A stretch of DNA of 64,000 bases from Megachile rotundata. Its lineage: Eukaryota; Arthropoda; Insecta; Hymenoptera; Megachilidae. Position numbers and translations under genes: made by a program. The notes under the pieces are model-generated. The model was not told the DNA's origin. It worked only from the letters and a program-made list of their open reading frames with translations, and did not search any database. Positions 15,525-30,030 of this stretch are shown in pieces. The stretch lies in assembly GCF_050947335.1 (NCBI RefSeq), contig NW_027473318.1, positions 4,402,001 to 4,466,000 on the forward strand, read 5' to 3'. Each line of letters begins with the position of its first letter. The stretch's first letter is position 1.

Positions 15525-15642
15525 AATCATACAATCACAATCATACAATCATAATCATACAATCACAATCATACAATCACAATCATACAATCACAATCAT
15601 ACTATCACAATAATACAATCACAATCATACAATCACAATCAG

Positions 15643-15848
15643 ACAATCACAATCATACAATCACAATCATACAATCACAATCATACAATCACAATCATAC
15701 AATCACAATCATACAATCACAATCATACAATCACAATCATACAATCACAATCATACAATCACAATCATACAATCACAATCATACAATCACAATCATACAA
15801 TCACAATCATACAATCACAATCATACAATCACAATCATACAATCACAA
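15643..15848 (+). repeat. Longest consensus-pure run noticed (about 14.7 monomers)
   Basis: From ACAATCAC at 15643 to AATCACAA at 15848 every base matches the 14-bp consensus, giving 206 bp without a variant. Most of the array shows a variant within one to six monomers, so this is either a very recent local expansion or a recently homogenised patch. Comparable runs are at about 23053-23231 and 39022-39199. Confidence 0.85.
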
Positions 15849-16445
15849 AAATACAATCATAATCATACAATCACAATCATACAATCGCAATCATACAATC
15901 ACAATCATACAATCATAATCATGCAATCACAATCATACGATCGCAATCATACAATCACAATCATACCATCACAATCATACAATCACAATCATACAATCAT
16001 AATCATACAATTACAATCATACATCACAATCATACAATCACAATCATACAATCGCAATCATACAATCACAATCATACAATCACAATCATACAATCACAAT
16101 CATACAATCACAATCATACAACCACAATCAGACAATCACAATCATATAATCACAATCATACAATCACAATTATGCAATCACAATCATACAATCGCATTCA
16201 TACAATCGCAATCATACAATCACAATCATACAATCATGATCATACAATCACAATCATACGATCGCAATCATACAATCACAATCATACCATCACAATCATA
16301 CAATCACAATCATACAATCATAATCATACAATTACAATCATACATCACAATCATACAATTACAATCATACATCACAATCATACAATCACAATCATACAAT
16401 CGCAATCATACAATCACAATCATACAATCGCAATCATACAATTAC

Positions 16446-16682
16446 AATCTCCCAAATACAATCTCCCAAATACAATCTCCCAACTACAATCTCCCAAATA
16501 CAATCATACAATCACAATCATACAATCACAATCATACAATCATAATCATACAATTACAATCATACATCACAATCATACAATCACAATCATACAATCGCAA
16601 TCATACAATCACAATCATACAATCGCAATCATACAATTACAATCTCCCAAATACAATCTCCCAAATACAATCTCCCAAATAC
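16446..16682 (+). repeat. AATCTCCC variant clusters (4 and 3 units), first copy
   Basis: There are four units at 16446-16501, the third reading AATCTCCCAACTAC, and three units at 16641-16682. The identical pair of clusters appears at 18358-18413 and 18553-18594 in the second half of the 1912-bp duplication, including the AACTAC change. The stretch 16502-16682 also matches 63722-63902 at an offset of 47220. Confidence 0.9.
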
Positions 16683-18357
16683 AATCATACAATCACAATC
16701 ATACAATCACAATCATACAATCACAATCATATAATCACAATCATACTATCACAATCATACAATCACAATCATACAATCACAATCATACAATCACAATCAT
16801 ACAATCACAATCATACAATCACAATCATACAATCACAATCATACAATCACAATCATACAATCACAATCATACATTCAAAATCATGCAATCACAATCATAC
16901 AACCACAATCATGCAATCACAATCATACAATTATAATCATACAATCACAATCATTCAATCACAATCGTACAATCTCAATCGCACAACCACAATCACACAA
17001 TCACACTCATACAATCACAATCATACAATCACAATCATACAATCACAAAAATACAATCATAATCATACAATCACAATCATACAATCGCAATCATACAATC
17101 ACAATCATACAATCATAATCATGCAATCACAATCATACGATCGCAATCATACAATCACAATCATACCATCACAATCATACAATCACAATCATACAATCTC
17201 AATCATACAATCACAATCATACAATCATAATCATACAATTACAATCATACATCACAATCATACAATCACAATCATGCAATCACAATCATACAATAACAAT
17301 AATACAATCACAATCATACAATCACAATCATACAATCACAATCATACAATCACAATCATACAATCACAATCATACATTCAAAATCATGCAATCGCAATCA
17401 TACAATCACAATCATACAGTCACAATCATACAATCACAATCATACAATCACAATCATACAATCACAATCATACAATCACAAAAAAACAATCATAATCATA
17501 CAATCACAATCATACAATCGCAATCATACAATCACAATCATACAATCATAATCATGCAATCACAATCATACGATCGCAATCATACAATCACAATCATACC
17601 ATCACAATCATACAATCACAATCATACAATCATAATCGTACAATCATAATCATACAATTACAATCATACATCACAATCATACAATCACAATCATACAATC
17701 GCAATCATACAATCACAATCATACAATCACAATCATACAATCACAATCATACATTCAAAATCATGCAATCACAATCATACAATCACAATCATACCATCAC
17801 AATCATACAATCACAATCATACAATCACAATCATACAATCACAATCCTACAATCGCAATCATACAATCACAATCATACAATCTCAATCATACAATCACAA
17901 TCATACAATCATAATCATACAATTACAATCATACATCACAATCATACAATCACAATCATACAATCGCAATCATACAATCACAATCATACAATCACAATCA
18001 TACAATCACAATCATACAATCACAATCATACAACCACAATCAGACAATCACAATCATATAATCACAATCATACAATCACAATTATGCAATCACAATCATA
18101 CAATCGCATTCATACAATCGCAATCATACAATCACAATCATACAATCATGATCATACAATCACAATCATACGATCGCAATCATACAATCACAATCATACC
18201 ATCACAATCATACAATCACAATCATACAATCATAATCATACAATTACAATCATACATCACAATCATACAATTACAATCATACATCACAATCATACAATCA
18301 CAATCATACAATCGCAATCATACAATCACAATCATACAATCGCAATCATACAATTAC

Positions 18358-18594
18358 AATCTCCCAAATACAATCTCCCAAATACAATCTCCCAACTACA
18401 ATCTCCCAAATACAATCATACAATCACAATCATACAATCACAATCATACAATCATAATCATACAATTACAATCATACATCACAATCATACAATCACAATC
18501 ATACAATCGCAATCATACAATCACAATCATACAATCGCAATCATACAATTACAATCTCCCAAATACAATCTCCCAAATACAATCTCCCAAATAC
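18358..18594 (+). repeat. AATCTCCC variant clusters (4 and 3 units), second copy
   Basis: This is the exact counterpart of 16446-16682, displaced by 1912 bp. The third unit of the first cluster again ends in AACTAC, which confirms that the two sites descend from one by segmental duplication rather than by independent amplification of the variant. Confidence 0.9.
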
Positions 18595-20034
18595 AATCAT
18601 ACAATCACAATCATACAATCACAATCATACAATCACAATCATATAATCACAATCATACTATCACAATCATACAATCACAATCATACAATCACAATCATAC
18701 AATCACAATCATACAATCACAATCATACAATCACAATCATACAATCACAATCATACAATCACAATCATACAATCACAATCATACATTCAAAATCATGCAA
18801 TCACAATCATACAACCACAATCATGCAATCACAATCATACAATTATAATCATACAATCACAATCATTCAATCACAATCGTACAATCTCAATCGCACAACC
18901 ACAATCACACAATCACACTCATACAATCACAATCATACAATCACAATCATACAATCACAAAAATACAATCATAATCATACAATCACAATCATACAATCGC
19001 AATCATACAATCACAATCATACAATCATAATCATGCAATCACAATCATACGATCGCAATCATACAATCACAATCATACCATCACAATCATACAATCACAA
19101 TCATACAATCTCAATCATACAATCACAATCATACAATCATAATCATACAATTACAATCATACATCACAATCATACAATCACAATCATGCAATCACAATCA
19201 TACAATAACAATAATACAATCACAATCATACAATCACAATCATACAATCACAATCATACAATCACAATCATACAATCACAATCATACATTCAAAATCATG
19301 CAATCGCAATCATACAATCACAATCATACAGTCACAATCATACAATCACAATCATACAATCACAATCATACAATCACAATCATACAATCACAAAAAAACA
19401 ATCATAATCATACAATCACAATCATACAATCGCAATCATACAATCACAATCATACAATCATAATCATGCAATCACAATCATACGATCGCAATCATACAAT
19501 CACAATCATACCATCACAATCATACAATCACAATCATACAATCATAATCGTACAATCATAATCATACAATTACAATCATACATCACAATCATACAATCAC
19601 AATCATACAATCGCAATCATACAATCACAATCATACAATCACAATCATACAATCACAATCATACATTCAAAATCATGCAATCACAATCATACAATCACAA
19701 TCATACCATCACAATCATACAATCACAATCATACAATCACAATCATACAATCACAATCCTACAATCGCAATCATACAATCACAATCATACAATCTCAATC
19801 ATACAATCACAAACATACAATCATAATCATACAATTACAATCATACATCACAATCATACAATCACAATCATGCAATCACAATCATACAATCACAATCATA
19901 CAATCACAATCATACAATCACAATCATACAATCACAATCATACAATCACAATCATACATTCAAAATCATGCAATCGCAATCATACAATCACAATCATGCA
20001 ATCACAATCATACAATTATAATCATACAATCACA

Positions 20035-20905
20035 ATCATTCAATCACAATCGTACAATCTCAATCGCACAACCACAATCACACAATCACACTCATACAAT
20101 CACAATCATACAATCACAATCATACAATCACAATCATACAATCGCAATCATACAATTACAATATCCCAAATACAATCATACAATCACAATCATACAATCA
20201 TAATCATACAATCACAATCATACAATCACAATCATACAATCACAATCATACTATCACAATCATACAATCACAATCATACAATCACAATCAGACAATCAGA
20301 ATCATACAATCACAATCATATAATCACAATCATACAATCACAATCATACAATCACAATCATACAATCACAATCATACAATCACAATCATACAATCACAAA
20401 AATACAATCATAATCATACAATCACCATCATACAATCGCAATCATACAATCACAATCATACAATCATAATCATACAATCACAATCATTCAATCACAATCG
20501 TACAATCTCAATCGCACAACCACAATCACACAATCACACTCATACAATCACAATCATACAATCACAATCATTCAATCGCAATCATACAATTACAATATCC
20601 CAAATACAATCATACAATCACAATCATACAATCATAATCATACAATCACAATCATACAATCACAATCATACAATCACAATCATACTATCACAATCATACA
20701 ATCACAATCATACAATCACAATCAGACAATCAGAATCATACAATCACAATCATATAATCACAATCATACAATCACAATCATACAATCACAATCATACAAT
20801 CACAATCATACAGTCACAATCATACAATCACAAAAATACAATCATAATCATACAATCACAATCATACAATCGCAATCATACAATCACAATCATACAATCA
20901 TAATC
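20035..20905 (+). repeat. 434-bp tandem duplication, first locus
   Basis: Markers ATTCAATC, CGTACAATCTC, ACAATATCCC (20157 and 20591) and AGACAATCAG (20290 and 20723-20724) occur twice, 434 bp apart; one marker pair is 448 bp apart because of one extra monomer. The distance 434 is exactly 31 monomers, and no 13-bp unit lies between 20157 and 20590. The same duplicated pair is seen at 30840-31690 and 44630-45410. Confidence 0.88.
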
Positions 20906-21799
20906 ATGCAATCACAATCATACGATCGCAATCATACAATCACAATCATACCATCACAATCATACAATCACAATCATACTATCACAATCATACTATCACA
21001 ATCATACAATCACAATCATACAATCACAATCATACAACCACAATCATACAATCGCAATCATACATTCAAAATCATGCAATCACAATCATACAATCACAAT
21101 CATGCAATCACAATCATACAATCAGAATCATACAATCACAATCATTCAATAACAATCGTACAATCACAATCGTACAATCACAATCGCACAACCACAATCA
21201 GACAATCACACTCATACAATCACAATCATACAATCACAATCATACAATCACAATCATACCATCACAATCATACTTTCACAATCATACAATCACAATCATA
21301 CAATCACAATCATACAATCACAGTCATACAATCACAATCATACAATCACAATCGTACTGTCACAATCATACAATCACAATCATACAATCACAATCATACA
21401 ATCACAATCATACAATCATAATCGTAGAATCACAATCATACAATCACAATCATACAATCACAATCATACAATCGCAAGCATACAATCACAATCATACAAT
21501 CTCAATATTACAATCACAATCATACAATCATAATCATACAATTACAGTCATACATCACAATCATACAATCACAATCATACAATCACAATCATACAATCGC
21601 AAGCATACAATCACAATCATACAATCTCAATCATACAATCACAATCATACAATCACAATCATACAATCATAATCATACAATTACAATCATACATCACAAT
21701 CATACAATCACAATCATACAATCACAATCATACAATCACAATCATACTTTCACAATCATACTATCACAATCATACAATCACAATCATACAATCACAATC

Positions 21800-23040
21800 A
21801 TACAATCGCAATCATACAATTACAATATCCCAAATACAATCATACAATCACAATCATACAATCACAATCATACAATCATAATCGTACAATCACAATCATA
21901 CAATCACAATCATACAATCACAATCATACAATCACAGTCATACAATCACAGTCATACAATCACAATCATACTATCACAATCATACAATCACAATCATAGA
22001 ATCACAATCGTAAATTCACAATCATACAATCACAATCATACAATCACAATCATACAATCACAATCATACAATCACAATCATACAATCAAAATCATACAAT
22101 CACAATCATACAATCACAATCATACAATCACATTCATACAATCGCAAGCATACAATCACAATCATACAATCTCAATCATACAATCACAATCATACAATCA
22201 TAATCATACAATTACAATCATACATCACAATTATACAATCACAATCATACAATCGCAATCATACAATTACAATATCCCAAATACAATCTCCCAAATACAA
22301 TCATACAATCACAATCATACAATCACAATCATACATTCACAATCATACAATCACAATCATACAATCACAATCATACAATCACAATCATACAATCACAATC
22401 ATACAATCACAATCATACAATCACAATCATACAATCACAATCATACAATCACAATCATACAACCACAATCATACAATCGCAATCATACATTCAAAATCAT
22501 GCAATCACAATCATACAATCACAATCATACAATCACAATCATACAATCGCAATCATACAATTACAATATCCCAAATACAATCATACAATCACGATCATAC
22601 AATCACAATCATACAATCATAATCGTACAATCACAATCATACAATCACAATCATACAATCACAATCATACAATCACAGTCATACAATCACAGTCATACAA
22701 TCACAATCATACTATCACAATCATACAATCACAATCATAGAATCACAATCGTAAATTCACAATCATACAATCACAATCATACAATCACAATCATACAATC
22801 ACAATCATACAATCACAATCATACAATCACAATCATACAATCAAAATCATACAATCACAATCATACAATCACAATCATACAATCACATTCATACAATCGC
22901 AAGCATACAATCACAATCATACAATCTCAATCATACAATCACAATCATACAATCATAATCATACAATTACAATCATACATCACAATTATACAATCACAAT
23001 CATACAATCGCAATCATACAATTACAATATCCCAAATACA
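21800..23040 (+). repeat. 741/755-bp tandem duplication inside family A copy 3
   Basis: ACAATATCCC (at about 21821 and 22562) and GTAAATTC (22010 and 22751) are 741 bp apart. Later markers AATCAAAATCAT (22086 and 22841) and ACAATTATAC (22231 and 22986) are 755 bp apart because the second copy has one more monomer. The distance 741 equals 52 monomers of 14 bp plus one of 13 bp (near 22220). This unit of roughly 0.67-0.76 kb is the same one that is tandemly arranged at 34-40, 46.5-47.5 and 52-61 kb. Confidence 0.88.
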
Positions 23041-23052
23041 ATCTCCCAAATA

Positions 23053-23231
23053 CAATCATACAATCACAATCATACAATCACAATCATACAATCACAATCA
23101 TACAATCACAATCATACAATCACAATCATACAATCACAATCATACAATCACAATCATACAATCACAATCATACAATCACAATCATACAATCACAATCATA
23201 CAATCACAATCATACAATCACAATCATACAA
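23053..23231 (+). repeat. Consensus-pure run (about 13 monomers)
   Basis: Following AATCTCCCAAATAC at about 23039-23052, the sequence is perfect consensus until ACAACCAC at 23232. The same context (CTCCC unit, then a pure run, then ACAACCAC) recurs in families D and E, where the pure run varies in length from copy to copy. Confidence 0.8.
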
Positions 23232-23384
23232 CCACAATCATACAATCGCAATCATACATTCAAAATCATGCAATCACAATCATACAATCACAATCATGCA
23301 ATCACAATCATACAATCAGAATCATACAATCACAATCATTCAATAACAATCGTACAATCACAACCGTACAATCACAATCGCACA

Positions 23385-26300
23385 ACCACAATCAGACAAT
23401 CACACTCATACAATCACAATCATACAATCACAATCCTATAATCACAATCATACAATCACAATCATACAATCACAATCATACAATCACAATCATACAATCA
23501 CAATCAAAGAATCACAATCATACAATCACAATCATATAATCGCAAGCATACAATCACAATCATACAATCTCAATCATACTATCACAATCATACAATCACA
23601 ATCATACAATCATAATCATACAATTACAATCATACATCACAATCATACAATCACAATCATACAATCGCAATCATACAATTACAATATCCCAAATACTATC
23701 TCCCAAATACAATCATACAATCACAATCATACAATCACAATCATACAATCGCAAGCATACAATCGCAATCATACAATCTCAATCATACAATCACAATCAT
23801 ACAATCATAATCATACAATTACAATCATACATCACAATCATACAATCACAATCATACAATCACAATCATACTATCGCAATCATACAATCACAATCATACA
23901 ATCACAATCATACGATCACAATCATACAATCACAATCATTCAATCACAATCATACATTCAAAATCATGCAATCACAATCATACAATCACAATCATGCAAT
24001 CACAATCATACAATCATATTCATACAATCACAATCATACAATCACAATCGTACATTCACAATCGCACAATCACAATCCCACAACCACAATCAGACAATCA
24101 CACTCATACAATCACAATCATACAATCACAATCATACAATCACAATCATACAATCACAATCATACATTCACAATCATACAATCACAATCATACAATCACA
24201 ATCATACAATCACAATCATACAATCACAATCATACAATCACAATCATACAATCGCAATCATACAATCACAATCATACAAACACAATCATACAATCGCAAT
24301 CATACAATCACAATCATATAATCTCAATCATACAATCACAATCATACAATCATAATCATACAATTACAATCATACATCACAATCATACAATCACAATCAT
24401 ACAATCGCAATCATACAATCACAATCATACAATCGCAATCATACAATCACAATCGTACAATCTCAATCATACAATCACAATCATAGAATCATAATCATAC
24501 AATTACAATCATACATCACAATCATACAATCACAATCATACAATCACAATCATACAATCGCAATCATACAATTACAATCTCCCAAATACAATCTCCCAAA
24601 TACAATCATACAATCATAATCATACAATCACAATCATACAATCACAATCATACAATCATCATCATACAATCACAATCATACTTTCACAATCATACAATCA
24701 CAATCATACAATCACAATCATACAATCACAATCATACAATCACAATCATACAATCACAATCATACAATCACAATCATACAATCACAATCATACAATCGCA
24801 ATCATACAATCGCAATCATACAATCACAATCATACAATCTCAATCATACAATCACAATCATACAACCACAATCAAACAATCACAATCATACAATCACAAT
24901 CATACAATCACAATTATGCAATCACAATCATACAATCGCATTCATACAATCGCAATCATACAATCACAATCATACAATCACAATCATACAATCACAATCA
25001 TACAATCACAATCATAAAATCACAAAAATACAAACTTAATCATACAAACTTAATCATACAATCACAATCATACAATCACAATCATACAATCACAATCATA
25101 CAATCACAGTCATACAATCACAATCATACAATCACAATCGTACTATCACAATCATACAATCACAATCATACAATCACAATGATACAATCACAATCATACA
25201 ATCATAATCATACAATCACAATCATACAATCACAATCATACAATCACAATCATACAATCACAATCATACAATCACAATCATACAATCGCAAGCATACAAT
25301 CACAATCATAAAATCTCAATCATACAATCACAATCATACAATCATAATCATACAATTACAGTCATACATCACAATCATACAATCACAATCATACAATCAC
25401 AATCATACAATCGCAAGCATACAATCACAATCATACAATCTCAATCATACAATCACAATCATACAATCACAATCATACAATCATAATCATACAATTACAA
25501 TCATACATCACAATCATACAATCACAATCATACAATCACAATCATACTTTCACAATCATACTATCACAATCATACAATCACAATCATACAATCACAATCA
25601 TACAATCGCAATCATACAATTACAATATCCCAAATACAATCATACAATCACAATCATACAATCACAATCATACAATCACAATCATACAATCACAATCATA
25701 CAATCACAATCATACAATCACAATCATACAATCACAATCATACTTTCACAATCATACAATCACAATCATACAATCACAATCATACAATCACAGGCATACA
25801 ATCACAGTCATACAATCACAATCATACTATCGCAATCATACAATCACAATCATAGAATCACAATCGTAAATTCACAATCATACAATCACAATCATACAAT
25901 CACAATCATACAATCACAATCATACAATCACAATCATACTATCACAATCATACAATCACAATCATACAATCACAATCATACAATCACAATCATACAATCA
26001 CAATCATACAATCACAATCATACAATCACAATCATACATTCAAAATCATGCAATCACAATCATACAATCACAATCATGCAATCACAATCATACAATTATA
26101 ATCATACAATCGCAATCATTCAATCACAATCGTACAATCTCAATCGCACAACCACAATCACACAATCACACTCATACAATCACAATCATACAATCACAAT
26201 CATACAATCACAAAAATACAATCATAATCATACAATCACAATCATGTAATCGCAATCATACAGTCACAATCATACAATCATAATCATGCAATCACAATCA

Positions 26301-29300
26301 TACGATCGCAATCATACAATCACAATCATACCATCACAATCATACAATCACAATCATACAATCTCAATCATACAATCACAATCATACAATCATAATCATA
26401 CAATTACAATCATACATCACAATCATACAATCACAATCATGCAATCACAATCATACAATAACAATAATACAATCACAATCATACAATCACAAAAATACAA
26501 TCATAATCATACAATCACAATCATACAATCGCAATCATACAATCACAATCATACAATCATAATCATGCAATCACAATCATACGATCGCAATCATACAATC
26601 ACAATCATACAATCACAATCATACAATCACAAAAAAACAATCATAATCATACAATCACAATCATACAATCGCAATCATACAATCACAATCATACAATCAT
26701 AATCATGCAATCACAATCATACGATCGCAATCATACAATCACAATCATACCATCACAATCATACAATCACAATCATACAATCATAATCGTACAATCATAA
26801 TCATACAATTACAATCATACATCACAATCATACAATCACAATCATACAATCGCAATCATACAATCACAATCATACAATCACAATCATACAATCACAATCA
26901 TACATTCAAAATCATGCAATCACAATCATACAATCACAATCATACCATCACAATCATACAACCACAATCAGACAATCACACTCATACAATCACAATCATA
27001 CAATCACAATCCTATAATCACAATCATACAATCACAATCATACAATCACAATCATACAATCACAATCAAAGAATCACAATCATACAATCACAATCATATA
27101 ATCGCAAGCATACAATCACAATCATACAATCTCAATCATACAATCACAATCATACAATCACAATCATACAATCATAATCATACAATTACAATCATACATC
27201 ACAATCATACAATCACAATCATACAATCGCAATCATACAATTACAATATCCCAAATACTATCTCCCAAATACAATCATACAATCACAATCATACAATCAC
27301 AATCATACAATCGCAAGCATACAATCGCAATCATACAATCTCAATCATACAATCACAATCATACAATCATAATCATACAATTACAATCATACATCACAAT
27401 CATACAATCACAATCATACAATCACAATCATACTATCGCAATCATACAATCACAATCATACAATCACAATCATACGATCACAATCATACAATCACAATCA
27501 TTCAATCACAATCATACATTCAAAATCATGCAATCACAATCATACAATCACAATCATGCAATCACAATCATACAATCATATTCATACAACCACAATCATA
27601 CAATCACAATCGTACATTCACAATCGCACAATCACAATCCCACAACCACAATCAGACAATCACACTCATACAATCACAATCATACAATCACAATCATACA
27701 ATCACAATCATACAATCACAATCATACATTCACAATCATACAATCACAATCATACAATCACAATCATACAATCACAATCATACAATCACAATCATACAAT
27801 CACAATCATACAATCGCAATCATACAATCACAATCATACAAACACAATCATACAATCGCAATCATACAATCACAATCATACAATCTCAATCATACAATCA
27901 CAATCATACAATCATAATCATACAATTACAATCATACATCACAATCATACAATCACAATCATACAATCGCAATCATACAATCACAATCATACAATCGCAA
28001 TCATACAATCACAATCGTACAATCTCAATCATACAATCACAATCATAGAATCATAATCATACAATTACAATCATACATCACAATCATACAATCACAATCA
28101 TACAATCACAATCATACAATCGCAATCATACAATTACAATCTCCCAAATACAATCATACAATCATAATCATACAATCACAATCATACAATCACAATCATA
28201 CAATCATCATCATACAATCACAATCATACTTTCACAATCATACAATCACAATCATACAATCACAATCATACAATCACAATCATACAATCACAATCATACA
28301 ATCACAATCATACAATCACAATCATACAATCACAATCATACAATCGCAATCATACAATCGCAATCATACAATCACAATCATACAATCTCAATCATACAAT
28401 CACAATCATACAACCACAATCAAACAATCACAATCATACAATCACAATCATACAATCACAATTATGCAATCACAATCATACAATCGCACTCATACAATCG
28501 CAATCATACAATCACAATCATACAATCACAATCATACAATCACAATCATAAAATCACAAAAATACAAACTTAATCATACAATCACAATCATACAATCACA
28601 ATCATACAATCACAATCATACAATCACAGTCATACAATCACAATCATACAATCACAATCGTACTATCACAATCATACAATCACAATCATACAATCACAAT
28701 GATACAATCACAATCATACAATCATAATCATACAATCACAATCATACAATCACAATCATACAATCACAATCATACAATCACAATCATACAATCACAATCA
28801 TACAATCGCAAGCATACAATCACAATCATAAAATCTCAATCATACAATCACAATCATACAATCATAATCATACAATTACAGTCATACATCACAATCATAC
28901 AATCACAATCATACAATCACAATCATACAATCGCAAGCATACAATCACAATCATACAATCTCAATCATACAATCACAATCATACAATCACAATCATACAA
29001 TCATAATCAGGCAATTACAATCATACATCACAATCATACAATCACAATCATACAATCACAATCATACAATCACAATCATACTTTCACAATCATACTATCA
29101 CAATCATACAATCACAATCATACAATCACAATCATACAATCACAATCATACAATCGCAATCATACAATTACAATATCCCAAATACAATCATACAATCACA
29201 ATCATACAATCACAATCATACAATCACAATCATACAATCACAATCATACAATCACAATCATACAATCACAATCATACAATCACAATCATACTTTCACAAT

Positions 29301-30030
29301 CATACAATCACAATCATACAATCACAATCATACAATCACAGGCATACAATCACAGTCATACAATCACAATCATACTATCGCAATCATACAATCACAATCA
29401 TAGAATCACAATCGTAAATTCACAATCATACAATCACAATCATACAATCACAATCATACAATCACAATCATACAATCACAATCATACTATCACAATCATA
29501 CAATCACAATCATACAATCACAATCATACAATCACAATCATACAATCACAATCATACAATCACAATCATACAATCACAATCATACATTCAAAATCATGCA
29601 ATCACAATCATACAATCACAATCATGCAATCACAATCATACAATTATAATCATACAATCACAATCATTCAATCACAATCGTACAATCTCAATCGCACAAC
29701 CACAATCACACAATCACACTCATACAATCACAATCATACAATCACAATCATACAATCACAAAAATACAATCATAATCATACAATCACAATCATACAATCG
29801 CAATCATACAATCACAATCATACAATCATAATCATGCAATCACAATCATACGATAGCAATCATACAATCACAATCATACCATCACAATCATACAATCACA
29901 ATCATACAATCTCAATCATACAATCACAATCATACAATCATAATCATACAATTACAATCATACATCACAATCATACAATCACAATCATGCAATCACAATC
30001 ATACAATAACAATAATACAATCACAATCAT
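23385..30030 (+). repeat. 3.56-kb offset duplication joining family A copy 3 to family C copy 1
   Basis: Bases 23385-26484 align with 26961-30030. Offsets are 3576 at the left edge, 3562 through ATCAAAGAATC (23506 and 27068) and the ATGs at 23966 and 27528, and 3520 at AATGATAC (25179 and 28699). The distance 3562 equals 246 monomers of 14 bp plus 8 of 13 bp, and eight 13-bp units can be counted between 23966 and 27527. The left copy has a private repeated ACAAACTTAATC near 25030-25047, where the right copy has one. The linker 26484-26960 matches 11055-11538 instead, showing where two families were joined. Confidence 0.85.

Larger units (their letters stand above)
14681..15971 (+). repeat. 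Satellite segment enriched in the AATCTCCC variant
   Basis: After ATGATCATAC at about 14670 the array enters a different texture. It holds CACAAAAATAC units near 14783 and 14909, and three clusters of a distinct 14-bp monomer AATCTCCCAAATAC, each of three units: 15064-15105 (third unit with CAGATAC), 15245-15286 (second unit AATCTCCAGAATAC) and 15483-15524 (third unit AATCACCCAAATAC). A consensus-pure run follows at 15643-15848. No gene is present. Confidence 0.8.
15972..19795 (+). repeat. 1912-bp tandem duplication
   Basis: Bases 15972-17883 and 17884-19795 form a direct tandem pair. Markers 1912 bp apart include ATTATGCAATC (ATG at 16172 and 18084), ATGATCATAC, the four-unit AATCTCCC cluster (16446 and 18358), the three-unit cluster (16641 and 18553), CAGTCACAATC (near 17418 and 19330) and CACAAAAAAAC. 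The length equals 131 monomers of 14 bp plus 6 of 13 bp; the six CATACATCAC units lie near 16021, 16342, 16370, 16563, 17248 and 17668. The left edge is placed where 15961-15971 (ATACCATC) stops matching 17873-17883 (ATACAATCTC). Similarity continues to about 19868 with one extra change (AAACATAC at 19811). The two copies are almost identical, which suggests a recent event. Confidence 0.93.
20510..26903 (+). repeat. Higher-order repeat family A, copy 3
   Basis: The segment aligns with 1-1850 at offset 20509 (ATG variants at 397 and 20906; GTAAATTC at 1501 and 22010). After the 741-bp insertion and other changes, its right part aligns with 9740-11480 at offset 15422-15436 (AATGATAC near 9743 and 25179; GTAAATTC at 10444 and 25866; ATTCAAAATCATGC near 11481 and 26903). 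It shares GTACTGTCAC (near 21355) with copies 1 and 2, whereas the related blocks at 33.5, 45.9 and 51.2 kb read GTACTATCAC. It has one AGACAATCAG block instead of two and retains the 390 bp missing from copies 1 and 2. Confidence 0.85.

Noticed and set aside
15064..18594. AATCTCCC clusters as remnants of an inserted mobile element
   Set aside because: The unit is 14 bp, in phase with the array, has no terminal repeats or target-site duplication, and contains no coding sequence, so a diverged monomer explains it better.
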